This document shows positions 26,993 to 35,766 of a DNA stretch of 64,000 nt, one piece after another. The translations under genes were made by a program, and so were the position numbers. The DNA is from Bacteroidota bacterium. Lineage in GTDB: Bacteria > Bacteroidota > Bacteroidia > Flavobacteriales_D > Crocinitomicaceae. The notes under the pieces are model-generated. The model had not been told where the DNA came from. It did no database searches and saw nothing but the letters and a program-made list of their open reading frames with translations. The stretch's first letter is position 1; each line of letters starts with the position of its first letter. The stretch is taken from assembly GCA_016192075.1 (NCBI GenBank), contig JACPUU010000008.1, positions 1-64,000 on the forward strand. The letters are read 5' to 3'.

Positions 26993-28018
26993 TCAATCCG
27001 CTAAAAGTGCATCCCGGTATGAGCATAATTCAACCGGGTGAAAGCCCTTGTGACATTCTTCAAGCAGCGTTTTTACCTTATACAATTTCCACACATTGTA
27101 TTCAGCAACACGGCGCGGCATGGCGTAAGTTAAATCAAGCTGCTGATTTCCGGCTGACGAGGCAATGTGGGTGTACAATTCACTTACGTATGATTTTATT
27201 TTATGCTCTTTTTTGAGGCAGATACTATTATACTCCTGCTGCAGGCGATCCATTTCTTTAATAATCCACACCAGGCAATTGTGGCTGGGTTGCCCATACC
27301 ACTGTTCAGAGCAATTCACGGGTGTCCGGTGATTTTTTTCCCGCATTTTAGTCCGCTGACCAGTGAGAAATTTAGTGTCTGCCGCATTGTTCAGCACCCA
27401 TTTGGTTGAGTCTTCCTGCGCTTCCTGAAACGTTATAAAACTGTCCTTAAAAACGGGCATTGTTTCATACCAGTCTTTGTATTTCCGCGGGTCGGGTTCC
27501 TGCCCGGGTGAACGCCATTGAACGGGACTTCTGAACGGAATTTCTTCAGGTACTGCTTCCAGAATAGCATCGGTAAAACGCGCATCAAAAAAATGAAGGT
27601 TGTGATGACTGCTTATGGAATCAATATTTGTATATCCGTCCACAAAATCGGCCAGTGCATCTAACTGGGCCCTGCATTCAGCCTTCAGGTCATCATTGGC
27701 AACCTGGTCACAATCGATGGTTTTAATGGAGTAAAACTGGTTGCCGTTTTGCTGCTGATCTACAAGCGTAGAGCCTGCATTGCTGCCCAGGGCTGCCCCC
27801 TGGGTGGTGTTAAAGTGCAAACCAATGCCACAGCGTTTGCCAAATTTAATGGCTGCCTGATCAATGGCTATTTTCAGTTTAATCATCTCATTTTTGGTCA
27901 CCATGTTTACCAGCACCTGTACCGATGTAACAGCACCCGCTTTAATGCAATCACGAATGCCATCGTTTGCTGCTTCACACAAACCATAATCATCTGCGGT
28001 TATAATCAATTTAGCCAT
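26993..28018 (-). CDS. YdjC/ChbG-family carbohydrate deacetylase
   Basis: The 341-residue protein begins MAKLIITADDYGLCEAANDG, the metal-binding Asp-Asp region of the YdjC family. It continues with CGIGLHFNTTQG and ISSHHNLHFFD, which supply His ligands. Family members remove N-acetyl groups from chitobiose or similar oligosaccharides. This one is longer than usual (about 250-300) with an extra C-terminal part of unknown role. The start at 28018 is chosen from the family N-terminus; an ATG 42 bp upstream is less likely. Confidence 0.88.
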   Translation of the reverse strand: MAKLIITADDYGLCEAANDGIRDCIKAGAVTSVQVLVNMVTKNEMIKLKIAIDQAAIKFGKRCGIGLHFNTTQGAALGSNAGSTLVDQQQNGNQFYSIKTIDCDQVANDDLKAECRAQLDALADFVDGYTNIDSISSHHNLHFFDARFTDAILEAVPEEIPFRSPVQWRSPGQEPDPRKYKDWYETMPVFKDSFITFQEAQEDSTKWVLNNAADTKFLTGQRTKMREKNHRTPVNCSEQWYGQPSHNCLVWIIKEMDRLQQEYNSICLKKEHKIKSYVSELYTHIASSAGNQQLDLTYAMPRRVAEYNVWKLYKVKTLLEECHKGFHPVELCSYRDALLAD

Positions 28019-28101
28019 GATACCTGCATTTTTATACAAGATAGAGAATTTCTTATTCACGGAATCTTCTTATATTTAATCAGTTGCTAAAAAATTTCGC
28101 C

Positions 28102-29055
28102 ATGGCTTCAAAAGACTATACGTTTAGTAAAAATGCGCCGGAGGGTGACGGATTTGAGTCCAACAAAAAAGCATTTCTGGAACGGCTGGGCATTAATCCG
28201 GCTAAACTAAGCGGGCGCGAACAGGAATTGATTCACCGGTTTTGTTCTGAAAACCTGCATAACATCAACTGGTACACCAAACGCATTAAAAAAGAAACCA
28301 TCAACCGCAATATTTTATTTGCAATTACCATTTTATTGCTGGTTGGCATTCCAACCCTGCTCTTTTTTACCTCCAATAATACAGACGATGTACCCCGTTC
28401 TATAACGGTGTTACTCTCTTCCATTCTGGCCATTCATAAGTTTATCAGTGACCTGATGGCCAGGCGGCGGCTGCGCAGTTTATTCAATGAAACAGCTGTT
28501 AATCTCAAACAAATTTTATATGCGCTTCACCAGGATTTTAATGACCGTGCCACCGTGGAATCAGGCAGCAGCATGGGCTACCTGGGAGGCTATCTGACAG
28601 TTGATTTTGTAGAAGCAATCAGTACTGCCACGTTTGCATCACGAAAAATTGTAGACGCTGAAACGCAGGCTTTCTTTGATATGGAAGCAAGCCCGTCATA
28701 CGACATTGCCGGGTTATTGCGCAGCGGATCAGACATGGCTAAAAGTATTCTGGAAGGATACCGCGGCAAATTAAAAGTACCTGAAACGGTCACCGGCGGT
28801 GAATGCCGGGCAGGCTCTTATTCTGAAAATATCAGCCGGGTAAAAGAACACATGAAAACATTACGGGCATTGGGTGACGAGGAAGAGAAGCTGGTTACCC
28901 AAATTAATAGTATAACAGCAGCTGATAAAGAACATCCCGGTGTTGAAATGGAAAAATCAGCCGGTACCAATCTCAGTGAGCTGCAGGAAAAACTGAAACT
29001 GGTGCGTCAGAAAATAAGCGCTGCTGAAAATGAAATGACAAAATTTCGGGAGTAA
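28102..29055 (+). CDS. Two-TM membrane protein with C-terminal coiled coil, unknown function
   Basis: The 317-residue protein has a basic N-terminal segment (WYTKRIKKETINRN), two adjacent membrane helices (about 84-103 and 112-128), a helical middle with EAISTATFASRKIVDAETQAFFD, and a C-terminal coiled coil (about 245-317). The layout is reminiscent of SLATT-type 2TM proteins found in effector systems, but the family cannot be assigned by eye. It is divergent from the YdjC gene. ATG at 28102 is used; a TTG 18 bp upstream is in frame. Confidence 0.6.
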   Translation: MASKDYTFSKNAPEGDGFESNKKAFLERLGINPAKLSGREQELIHRFCSENLHNINWYTKRIKKETINRNILFAITILLLVGIPTLLFFTSNNTDDVPRSITVLLSSILAIHKFISDLMARRRLRSLFNETAVNLKQILYALHQDFNDRATVESGSSMGYLGGYLTVDFVEAISTATFASRKIVDAETQAFFDMEASPSYDIAGLLRSGSDMAKSILEGYRGKLKVPETVTGGECRAGSYSENISRVKEHMKTLRALGDEEEKLVTQINSITAADKEHPGVEMEKSAGTNLSELQEKLKLVRQKISAAENEMTKFRE

Positions 29056-29122
29056 TTACCTCAACATGTCCGGCGCATTAATGACGGTGGAACATTACGA
29101 TTGGGGTGTTGGGATATTTGAA

Positions 29123-29572
29123 TCATTCCGAAACATTAGATTTGGAAACCTCCCGATACGTATACGAATGAAAAATATGACGGCGTGCAAAACGGGGTAA
29201 GGTGGCGGCACTGCCCATTTTATTAAAGATGCTTTTCGGAACTCCAAAATATTCATACACCGCACCGTTCTGGAAAATGATTTTCAAAACCTGGTTTTTA
29301 TAATCGTAATCTTCAATGGGTGCTGCTGATGTAAGCTGCGTATATTCTGCTGCATTGGCAGCATGCGTCTCCGGCGAAATACTTACCAGAAAATGGTATG
29401 CCTCAATAATACTTTTACTCACCGCTTCAGCTTCTGCAAGTTTTTCATCGCTCTCCCGGAATTTATCCGGATGCCATTCTTTCATCAGGTTACGATACGT
29501 GGTTTTTAATTCACTCAACTGAACGGATGATGTGGCGTTGAATATTTTTCTGGATGCAGCAATGCGTTTCAT
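29123..29572 (-). CDS. J-domain / KTSC-domain fusion protein
   Basis: The 149-residue protein has a J domain at about 8-65 with the HPD tripeptide (MKEWHPDKF) that stimulates DnaK ATPase. A KTSC domain follows (about 85-145: DYDYKNQVLKIIFQNGAVYEYFGVP, split here by position), ending FHSYTYREV. KTSC alone is known near lysyl-tRNA synthetase C-termini and in phage and accessory proteins. No DnaK is nearby. It is read alone on the minus strand. Confidence 0.85.
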   Translation of the reverse strand: MKRIAASRKIFNATSSVQLSELKTTYRNLMKEWHPDKFRESDEKLAEAEAVSKSIIEAYHFLVSISPETHAANAAEYTQLTSAAPIEDYDYKNQVLKIIFQNGAVYEYFGVPKSIFNKMGSAATLPRFARRHIFHSYTYREVSKSNVSE

Positions 29573-30006
29573 AAAAGCAGATCCGCACTTTTTGCGGGGT
29601 GCAAAGATAGGGATAAAACCGGAATGAGCTTTCTTCAGACCTGGTCAGAACGTTATCCTATTCTTTAATTTCTTTGAATATAATATGCGTAAACAAGATT
29701 GATGTCAACCAGAATTCATTTTCGCTTACCCGTGTTTACAACGTAATATCCGGATGCCAGACTTTTACGCAATAAGGCGCATTGAAAATAAAGAATCCCG
29801 CAGCAAGGCGTTTTCAGAAGGTGTCCGTTCTGAATGTATCACCTTCTGAATCCGACGCTTTTCTAACTCGATACCAACCAATTACCATTTAATCGCGTTT
29901 AGCTACACATGAGTCATTCATTGCCGGGATCAGGAGAAAGCGTAAGGCTAACGGATGATTTAAATGTACCTTGAAATTCACTACTTAATCTCAAAACTGA
30001 TTCGTT
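29573..30006. other. 434-bp intergenic region with one hairpin
   Basis: No convincing ORF is seen. CAGAAGGTG (29815-29823) pairs with CACCTTCTG (29840-29848) across a 16-nt loop; there is no T run. The string GCAGCAAGGCG here recurs at about 31985, possibly a worn dispersed repeat. The promoter of the lipoprotein gene at 30007 must lie here but no good -7 box stands out. Confidence 0.5.
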
Positions 30007-31824
30007 ATGAAAAAAAAGCAATTCTTGTTGTTAATGCCCTTCCTGTTGCTTGGGCAATTATGCTTCATCTCCTGTAAAAAAGATCCCCCGGTTGACCCCA
30101 ATAATGGCCAACCCAATGAGGTGGCGATTGGCACCCTGGATCTGGGGACCAATGTGACTGCTGATTTTCAGGGCAGGGTTGTGGATGAAATGAACAATCC
30201 CATTGCCAATGTTACAATCACAGCGGGAAACAAAACTGCGCAGACCGATGCAAACGGAATGTTTGTGATTATAGATGCAACAGTAAAAGAAAAACTCGCC
30301 TATGTTGAGGCTGAAAAGCCAGGTTATTTTTCAGGATCAAGATCGGTTATTCCAACACAAGATGCATCTAATTTTATCCGCATTCAATTACTTACCCTGA
30401 CTATCGCCGAAACAATTTCTTCAGAGACTGTAGCAACTGTAACCCTCAACGGTGGCGCTTCCATTGATTTTTATGGAGCCTACGTAGATGGAAATGGAAA
30501 TGCATACCACGGAGAAGTAGCTGTTGCAGCAACCTATTTATCACCCTCATCAGCTGAAACGTGGGACCAGATGCCTGGTATGCTCTATGCCCAGAATGAT
30601 GCCGGACAGGCGGGATCACTGGTAACTTACGGAATGATTGTGGTTGAACTTTTTGGTGAGGCCGGCCAGTCACTTAACCTTGCCCAGGGAACTACCGCAA
30701 AACTTCACTTGCCGGTTGATCCTGATCAGGCAGGCACTGCTCCGCCAACCATTCCACTTTGGTTTTTTGATGAAGTAGCGGGGTATTGGATTGAAGAAGG
30801 TTCTGCCACTTTAACAGACGGAGAATATGTTGGCGAGGTAGCTCATTTTACGTTTTGGAATTGCGACGTTTTTTATGAAAGCTGCATGTTGAATGGATCT
30901 GTTACAGATAACGCTGGTAATCCACTCGGAAATGCAACTATCGAAATTAACTCAGGAGGAATGAATTCAATCGGATTTACAAATTCTGACGGGTCATTCT
31001 ATACCTACCTTGCCGCTAACCAAACCTCGACGTTTGACGTTTCATACGGCTGCGGAGCAACTCCCGTTTCCTATACTGTAGGGCCCTATGCAACCGGATC
31101 AGTCAACAGCCAGACATTTGTTGCAGGCATGGGCTCTTCTTATGCCAACATCACGGGTACCCTGGTGAATTGTGATAATCTTCCGGTTACAAACGGAGAT
31201 ATTTACCTGAGTGACGGGGTCAATTATGTTTACGAACAGATTACTGACGGAACCATTGATCTCATTGTCCCATATTGTGGTGGCACAACAACAGATATTT
31301 ATTACTCCATTGTAGATTACGATCAGCCTTACTCCTACGTCAGCTCAGGTACAGTTGCATTCAGTTACCCGACTGTTGACCTGGGAACCATGATGATTTG
31401 CGATTCGATTTCAACACCGGGTACTGACTCATTATACAATTGTGATCCCCTTGAATATTTACAAATCATCGTCGATGGCGTTATGGTACAAAGTGATTCA
31501 TGCGTGTATTTTTCATACGCTGACGGCGCCGTTCCGGAGGGATTTTTGATTTGGGGAACCTCTGACAACAGCCGTGGATTGTATTCTCAGAACGTCACCT
31601 CTACCGGCACGTTTGTCGGAACAACCATGGTACCAACTCCGGGTGAAGTGATTTTTTACACCAATTATGACATGGATACATCCTGTCCACTAAACTTCAC
31701 AACAACCATTTCCAGCTTTGGAGGAATCGGAGGCTATGTCACCATGGAATTGAATGGAACCTACACGGACGTTTTTGGAACCTCTCACACGGTCTCAGTC
31801 CAGGTGTCGGCATACAATCCATAA
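30007..31824 (+). CDS. Large lipoprotein with carboxypeptidase-regulatory-like domains
   Basis: The 605-residue protein has a type II signal peptide ending at the lipobox-like FISC near residue 23, followed by KKDPPVDPN. Two CarboxypepD_reg-like modules are visible: GRVVDEMNNPIANVTITAGN (about 56-75) and GSVTDNAGNPLGNATIEINS (about 297-316), each followed by a TDANG or NSDGS turn. Between them is a region with WFFDEVAGYWIEEGSA, typical of Bacteroidota surface lipoproteins. It is probably an outer-membrane-anchored adhesion or carbohydrate-related protein; function unknown. Confidence 0.8.
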   Translation: MKKKQFLLLMPFLLLGQLCFISCKKDPPVDPNNGQPNEVAIGTLDLGTNVTADFQGRVVDEMNNPIANVTITAGNKTAQTDANGMFVIIDATVKEKLAYVEAEKPGYFSGSRSVIPTQDASNFIRIQLLTLTIAETISSETVATVTLNGGASIDFYGAYVDGNGNAYHGEVAVAATYLSPSSAETWDQMPGMLYAQNDAGQAGSLVTYGMIVVELFGEAGQSLNLAQGTTAKLHLPVDPDQAGTAPPTIPLWFFDEVAGYWIEEGSATLTDGEYVGEVAHFTFWNCDVFYESCMLNGSVTDNAGNPLGNATIEINSGGMNSIGFTNSDGSFYTYLAANQTSTFDVSYGCGATPVSYTVGPYATGSVNSQTFVAGMGSSYANITGTLVNCDNLPVTNGDIYLSDGVNYVYEQITDGTIDLIVPYCGGTTTDIYYSIVDYDQPYSYVSSGTVAFSYPTVDLGTMMICDSISTPGTDSLYNCDPLEYLQIIVDGVMVQSDSCVYFSYADGAVPEGFLIWGTSDNSRGLYSQNVTSTGTFVGTTMVPTPGEVIFYTNYDMDTSCPLNFTTTISSFGGIGGYVTMELNGTYTDVFGTSHTVSVQVSAYNP

Positions 31825-31851
31825 AAAATCAGATCGTTGTTTAAATTAAAG

Positions 31852-31888
31852 TCCCGGTGCAGCTGAAAATGACACCGGGATTTTTTTT
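31852..31888 (+). terminator. Intrinsic terminator of the large lipoprotein gene
   Basis: TCCCGGTG (31852-31859) and CACCGGGA (31873-31880) form an 8-bp stem followed by eight T. Confidence 0.9.
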
Positions 31889-32058
31889 GCTTATTCAGAT
31901 TGTCATTCTTTCATTAGTTCAGACGCTTGGATCTCAATTCATTCAACTGTATGAATGGTGTTTCGCGGACTATTTTTCTGGATGCAGCAAGGCGCAATAA
32001 AAGATATTATACCCACTGATCTGCCGGATATTTATTCAAAATCTTTAGTTTTGACAGT

Positions 32059-32646
32059 ATGCGCTACAGATTAACTAAAAAAGGAGAAGCACAGATTGAC
32101 GAAAACTCCCTGCTCTACAAAGCAATTCAGAAGTTTGAACGTTATGAACTTTATATTCTGCTGCTTCTGGTACTGCTGATTTTGGTATTTGCCGCCGGGC
32201 TGACTGGTGTTGAAATGCTTATCACCGGACTGCTGAGTACCATTTCTGTGTTTTATTTTTTCACCGCATTTTTGATCCTTCCGGATATGCCGGATAAGGA
32301 AAAAGTCATGTTTATGTTTAAACTGGCCGGTGTTGGTTCTGCAGTTGCAGTTGTTGGTCTTCAGTTCGCATTGTTAAGCTGGCCGGGTTCAAGACCAATG
32401 TTAATTGGTGGATCGTTGTCATTACTCGTTTGCTTTTTGTTTAGTCTTTTTACCAAAATCCAGGAGGAGAGCATTCAAAAGCGAATTCTGTTTATCCGGG
32501 TTCGTGCCTTGTTTCTGGCCATCGTATGCGCCGTTTATATTTTCACTCCCCGGGAAATTCTGATCGAAAACGGATTAAAAAAACTAAATCCAACGGAACA
32601 ACTCCCGGCTCAAGAACCCGGCTCAAACCCAACTCCACATCCCTGA
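32059..32646 (+). CDS. Polytopic membrane protein of unknown function
   Basis: The 195-residue protein has about six hydrophobic segments (for example YILLLLVLLILVFAAGLTGV and GGSLSLLVCFLFSLF) after a charged N-terminus (RYRLTKKGEAQIDENS). The C-terminal tail is Pro-rich. Proteins of this shape (GldL-less, paired-helix Bacteroidota proteins) are common but unnamed. No motif gives a function. It converges with the beta-barrel gene. Confidence 0.7.
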   Translation: MRYRLTKKGEAQIDENSLLYKAIQKFERYELYILLLLVLLILVFAAGLTGVEMLITGLLSTISVFYFFTAFLILPDMPDKEKVMFMFKLAGVGSAVAVVGLQFALLSWPGSRPMLIGGSLSLLVCFLFSLFTKIQEESIQKRILFIRVRALFLAIVCAVYIFTPREILIENGLKKLNPTEQLPAQEPGSNPTPHP

Positions 32647-32698
32647 AAAAAAGGCAAGAGCGGCTTTGCCCCAGACGCATTTTTCAAGACGAATATCC

Positions 32699-33391
32699 TC
32701 ACTCCCCAAACCGATACCCTACCGAAAATTCAAAACTCCGGTTCCTGATTTGGTAATCATCCGTTAAACCCCCATCAGATAAATTTGCAAGGCCGTAACT
32801 AAAGGATGCAGAAAATGAAATACCTGAGTGTTCTATACCCACAGTACCCAATACTCCATAATCCAGCAGCTGTATATCGTCATTATAACGCAGACTGCCT
32901 TCACCACTAAGTGGGGTTCCGGGGAAATGTTCGGCAGGAAAACTGAATTTATTTTCATACCACGACAACGATCGCGCAACAAGACTTAATCCACCATACG
33001 GACCCAGGGCGCTATAAAGTTTGAAGTCTCCCAAATTAAAAGTCAGCTTTGCCTGAAACGGAATTTCCAGGTTGAGGATATTCAGTTTATAATAATAGAT
33101 TGCGTAAGACGGAGACGGTGTAAAAACATTAAATTCTTGCTGCCTTTCACCTTTTGCACCCTTTGTGGTAAAACCAATTCCGGTTATCAGCGAAAAATGA
33201 TCTGACCGGGCAAATTCCAGCGTGCCTCCCACATTAAATCCGGGCACAAATTTACTCTCCTTCCACAAAATGCTATCACCTGTATTCACCCGGATGTGTG
33301 AATGGGTATAACCGGCTTTCAAACCAACTGTCTGCGCTGCTGCAGATAGCGTCAGAAATAACGCAAACAAGGCCATCAATTTCTTTTTCAT
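32699..33391 (-). CDS. Outer-membrane beta-barrel protein (porin-family/PorT-like)
   Basis: The 230-residue protein has a signal peptide (MKKKLMALFALFLTLSAAAQ), then alternating hydrophobic strands and a C-terminal aromatic end SFEFSVGYRFGE typical of outer-membrane barrels. The GLKAGYTHSH start and LITGIGFTTKGAKGE strands match the Bacteroidota outer-membrane protein beta-barrel family of about eight strands. Its ligand is unknown. Confidence 0.85.
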   Translation of the reverse strand: MKKKLMALFALFLTLSAAAQTVGLKAGYTHSHIRVNTGDSILWKESKFVPGFNVGGTLEFARSDHFSLITGIGFTTKGAKGERQQEFNVFTPSPSYAIYYYKLNILNLEIPFQAKLTFNLGDFKLYSALGPYGGLSLVARSLSWYENKFSFPAEHFPGTPLSGEGSLRYNDDIQLLDYGVLGTVGIEHSGISFSASFSYGLANLSDGGLTDDYQIRNRSFEFSVGYRFGE

Positions 33392-33523
33392 AGCATCCTT
33401 TTCTGAATTGTGAATGTCCGGTGAATGGATAAAGTAACCTTCACGGATAAAATCCGGCTAAAACAAACCGGAGAAAAAAAACTTCGTTATTCTGCAAGAG
33501 TGAAGAAAAAAAAGGAGGTCTCT

Positions 33524-34000
33524 TTATTTTTTATAAACCGGTAACCCACTCATTTTCCCCAGCGTATCTGCCAGCTGCTCTCCCTCTTTACTAAACGCCC
33601 ACACATAAAGTGACGTGATTGCATGATCTTTCCGGATTGCATTGATCTGCTGCAAACACAATTTTTTGGTTTCACCTTTGCTCCGTTTTTCAGGCAAAGT
33701 GGAGACAGAACATAAGTAAATGCAATCGTATTTTTCACCAGGACGCGTTTGTTCCAGAAGTTGGTTTTCAGCAATTTCACCGGCGAGGAATTTTTGCATG
33801 ACAGCCGCCGTAGTGGGAATCATGAGCGACCAGATCAGCGGACCGTTTTCGTCCGCTACCTCACCCATTGTTGCCGGGTGAATGGCAGCCAGTTTTTGCA
33901 TGACCGTTTCGTCTACCTGCAGCTGATCCGGGTCGTTGCGCATGTCAAAGACTTCGTCAATGATAGCGAACATGCGGTAATGGTTGGCGAGAAAATCCAT
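33524..34000 (-). CDS. Unknown protein with a GNAT-like C-terminal half
   Basis: The 158-residue cytoplasmic protein is not recognised. In its second half, YLCSVSTLPEKRSKGETKKL (about 95-115) resembles motif A of GNAT N-acetyltransferases, where the CoA-binding R/Q-x-x-G-x-G/A would be; the glycines are only partly kept (RSKGETK). TSLYVWAFSKEGEQLADTLG then resembles a GNAT C-terminal helix-strand. It may be a divergent or inactive acetyltransferase. Confidence 0.5.
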   Translation of the reverse strand: MDFLANHYRMFAIIDEVFDMRNDPDQLQVDETVMQKLAAIHPATMGEVADENGPLIWSLMIPTTAAVMQKFLAGEIAENQLLEQTRPGEKYDCIYLCSVSTLPEKRSKGETKKLCLQQINAIRKDHAITSLYVWAFSKEGEQLADTLGKMSGLPVYKK

Positions 34001-34163
34001 GGATCAAAAGTATGGAAAATAGTGAGCCCCTGTATTTTTGATTCAGGCGGCAATTGGTGTTGATGTGCCTGGATTTTTTTATAACAGGAGTTACTTTTTC
34101 TTGTTTTGAAACAGGAAAAAGTAACTCAACCAAACGGTTTTTTTTGCTCTTTTGCAGCAGTAA

Positions 34164-34712
34164 TCAATTTGAACCGGTTGGCCCAAACGTGAGATTAACC
34201 GCTGTAAAATCAGGAGCACACCAGGTTTGAAACGGTTCGCCCAGGGCGGCCTGATAGGTAACACACAATACTTTTTGAATGCCTGGTGCAATGTCTACAT
34301 CACAATACCGTGTGAGAAAGGAAGCAGATCCAACTGTGAAGGCGCCATTCTGATCTGATTCCTTTAATGCAAGCTGCATTTTTTCAGTCAGATCAACAAA
34401 AATCTCAGAGGTGCCATAAGTTGCCTGAGTGATTGTAATAGCAGCATTTGGATCAGAGGCATAAATTTTCCAGGAGGCGCCATCTGCACCGGATTTTGTA
34501 ATCAGGGTTGCATCAGGTGCACTGCTGTATGAATAAGTCATCGAAAAATAACGGGTCTTGGCAGGCAGACCGCTAAGTCCGAAGATTTGTGGACTGATTG
34601 TGAAAATTGTCGTTTTTTGAGGGCTCCCAAACAGGCTTGTTACAGCAGCTGTAACGTCCATTGCTTTTTCATCGGCAGCACCATACCAGGCACTTTTAAT
34701 GTAAATACTCAT
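34164..34712 (-). CDS. Small beta-rich protein with a YG...DVT module, unknown function
   Basis: The 182-residue protein starts SIYIKSAWYGAADEKAMDVT and continues with TTIFTISPQIFGLSGLPAKT and YFSMTYSY. The A-x-YG-x6-DVT pattern followed by an F/IG-x-P strand resembles a DUF3395-type module known from bacterial and DnaJC11-like proteins. There is no signal peptide and no catalytic motif. It is flanked by unrelated genes. Confidence 0.55.
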   Translation of the reverse strand: MSIYIKSAWYGAADEKAMDVTAAVTSLFGSPQKTTIFTISPQIFGLSGLPAKTRYFSMTYSYSSAPDATLITKSGADGASWKIYASDPNAAITITQATYGTSEIFVDLTEKMQLALKESDQNGAFTVGSASFLTRYCDVDIAPGIQKVLCVTYQAALGEPFQTWCAPDFTAVNLTFGPTGSN

Positions 34713-34900
34713 GTTGAATTTTGGTTTTAAGTTTAAAATTGGAATTTTTTACTGAGGCAATAATACACTTTTTCAGTGTAAGCAGGTTCTGCTGCAACGT
34801 AACAATTTTACGCCATTAATCTCGTTTGTTTTTCAATATGCCAACCTACACCGGCTGTTTGGTTTTTTTTTCTATTTTTAGACCGCCAAACCATTTTGTT

Positions 34901-35566
34901 GTGACTAAAAATCTAACTGCTCAGGAAAAAGCAGAAAAGAAAAAGGCCCGGAAAGCCGGCATCATAGCTATTTGCTGCGTGGTGGTTATGGCGCCTGTCA
35001 TCTGGTTTGCCATGGAATATTTCGCTGAAGAATCAATGATAGATTACCGCACAACAGAAATAAACGGGGATACGCTTTCTGTTATTCTTTCTGAGAAAAC
35101 AAATTCGCCAGATCGCAACCGGGGAGGCGCAAATGATCATCACGACATTGAAACAAGAGACCGTCATTACGGCTATTTTTTAGAATTGTACGATAGTGCA
35201 GCAAACAAATCACTCGATAAAATTGAATTTGATTCGCCGGTTTGGAATATTCAGCAAACGCCTGAGTTACGCATTTTCCCAAACGGTGTGATCTGGATTG
35301 TTTCCACAAGCCAGGACCTGGTCAATGATGAACCCGGTTTCATACTGAAATTTGAAATTCAGAACAACAAAATTATTCAGACTGATTTTACACTTGACGA
35401 AAAATACCGCATCCGCGATATGAAAGACAATTGGGTTATTATCACCAATGGAAATACCTCTGATGGAATTAATTACGATCCGGTTTTCGGATGCACCTAT
35501 TTCGATCTTGAGACAGAAAAAATTGTTGTGATGGAGCCGTATGGCAGTGAGAGCGATGAGCCGTAA
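34901..35566 (+). CDS. Single-TM protein of unknown function
   Basis: With a GTG start at 34901 the protein has 221 residues: a basic helix (AQEKAEKKKARKAG), one membrane segment (IIAICCVVVMAPVIWFAMEYF) and an extracytoplasmic domain with beta-propeller-like strands (NGVIWIVSTSQDLV, NWVIITNGNT). An upstream ATG at 34826 is possible but would place a second hydrophobic segment before the basic helix. No family is recognised. Confidence 0.6.
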   Translation: MTKNLTAQEKAEKKKARKAGIIAICCVVVMAPVIWFAMEYFAEESMIDYRTTEINGDTLSVILSEKTNSPDRNRGGANDHHDIETRDRHYGYFLELYDSAANKSLDKIEFDSPVWNIQQTPELRIFPNGVIWIVSTSQDLVNDEPGFILKFEIQNNKIIQTDFTLDEKYRIRDMKDNWVIITNGNTSDGINYDPVFGCTYFDLETEKIVVMEPYGSESDEP

Positions 35567-35766
35567 ACGGGGATGATTATTTGCCTTAGCGTTTCTTTAC
35601 CCGCTGATGAAGGAGCGCAGCGTAATATCCCTTTCAAAGAGAATTGATCAATGCATCACACCCGTGTTTATTAATAAATCATCCTGCGGCACGTTGTCTT
35701 CACAAAACCGCTTTGGCAGAGCAAGGAGCAGCGGAGAATGAAACCCAACAAAAACCAGAAGAAACA

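Noticed and set aside
35567-35766. Gene or repeat between the single-TM gene and the prolyl oligopeptidase
   Set aside because: A 78-codon plus-strand frame overlaps the end of the oligopeptidase and has no protein-like features; the gap shows nothing firm.
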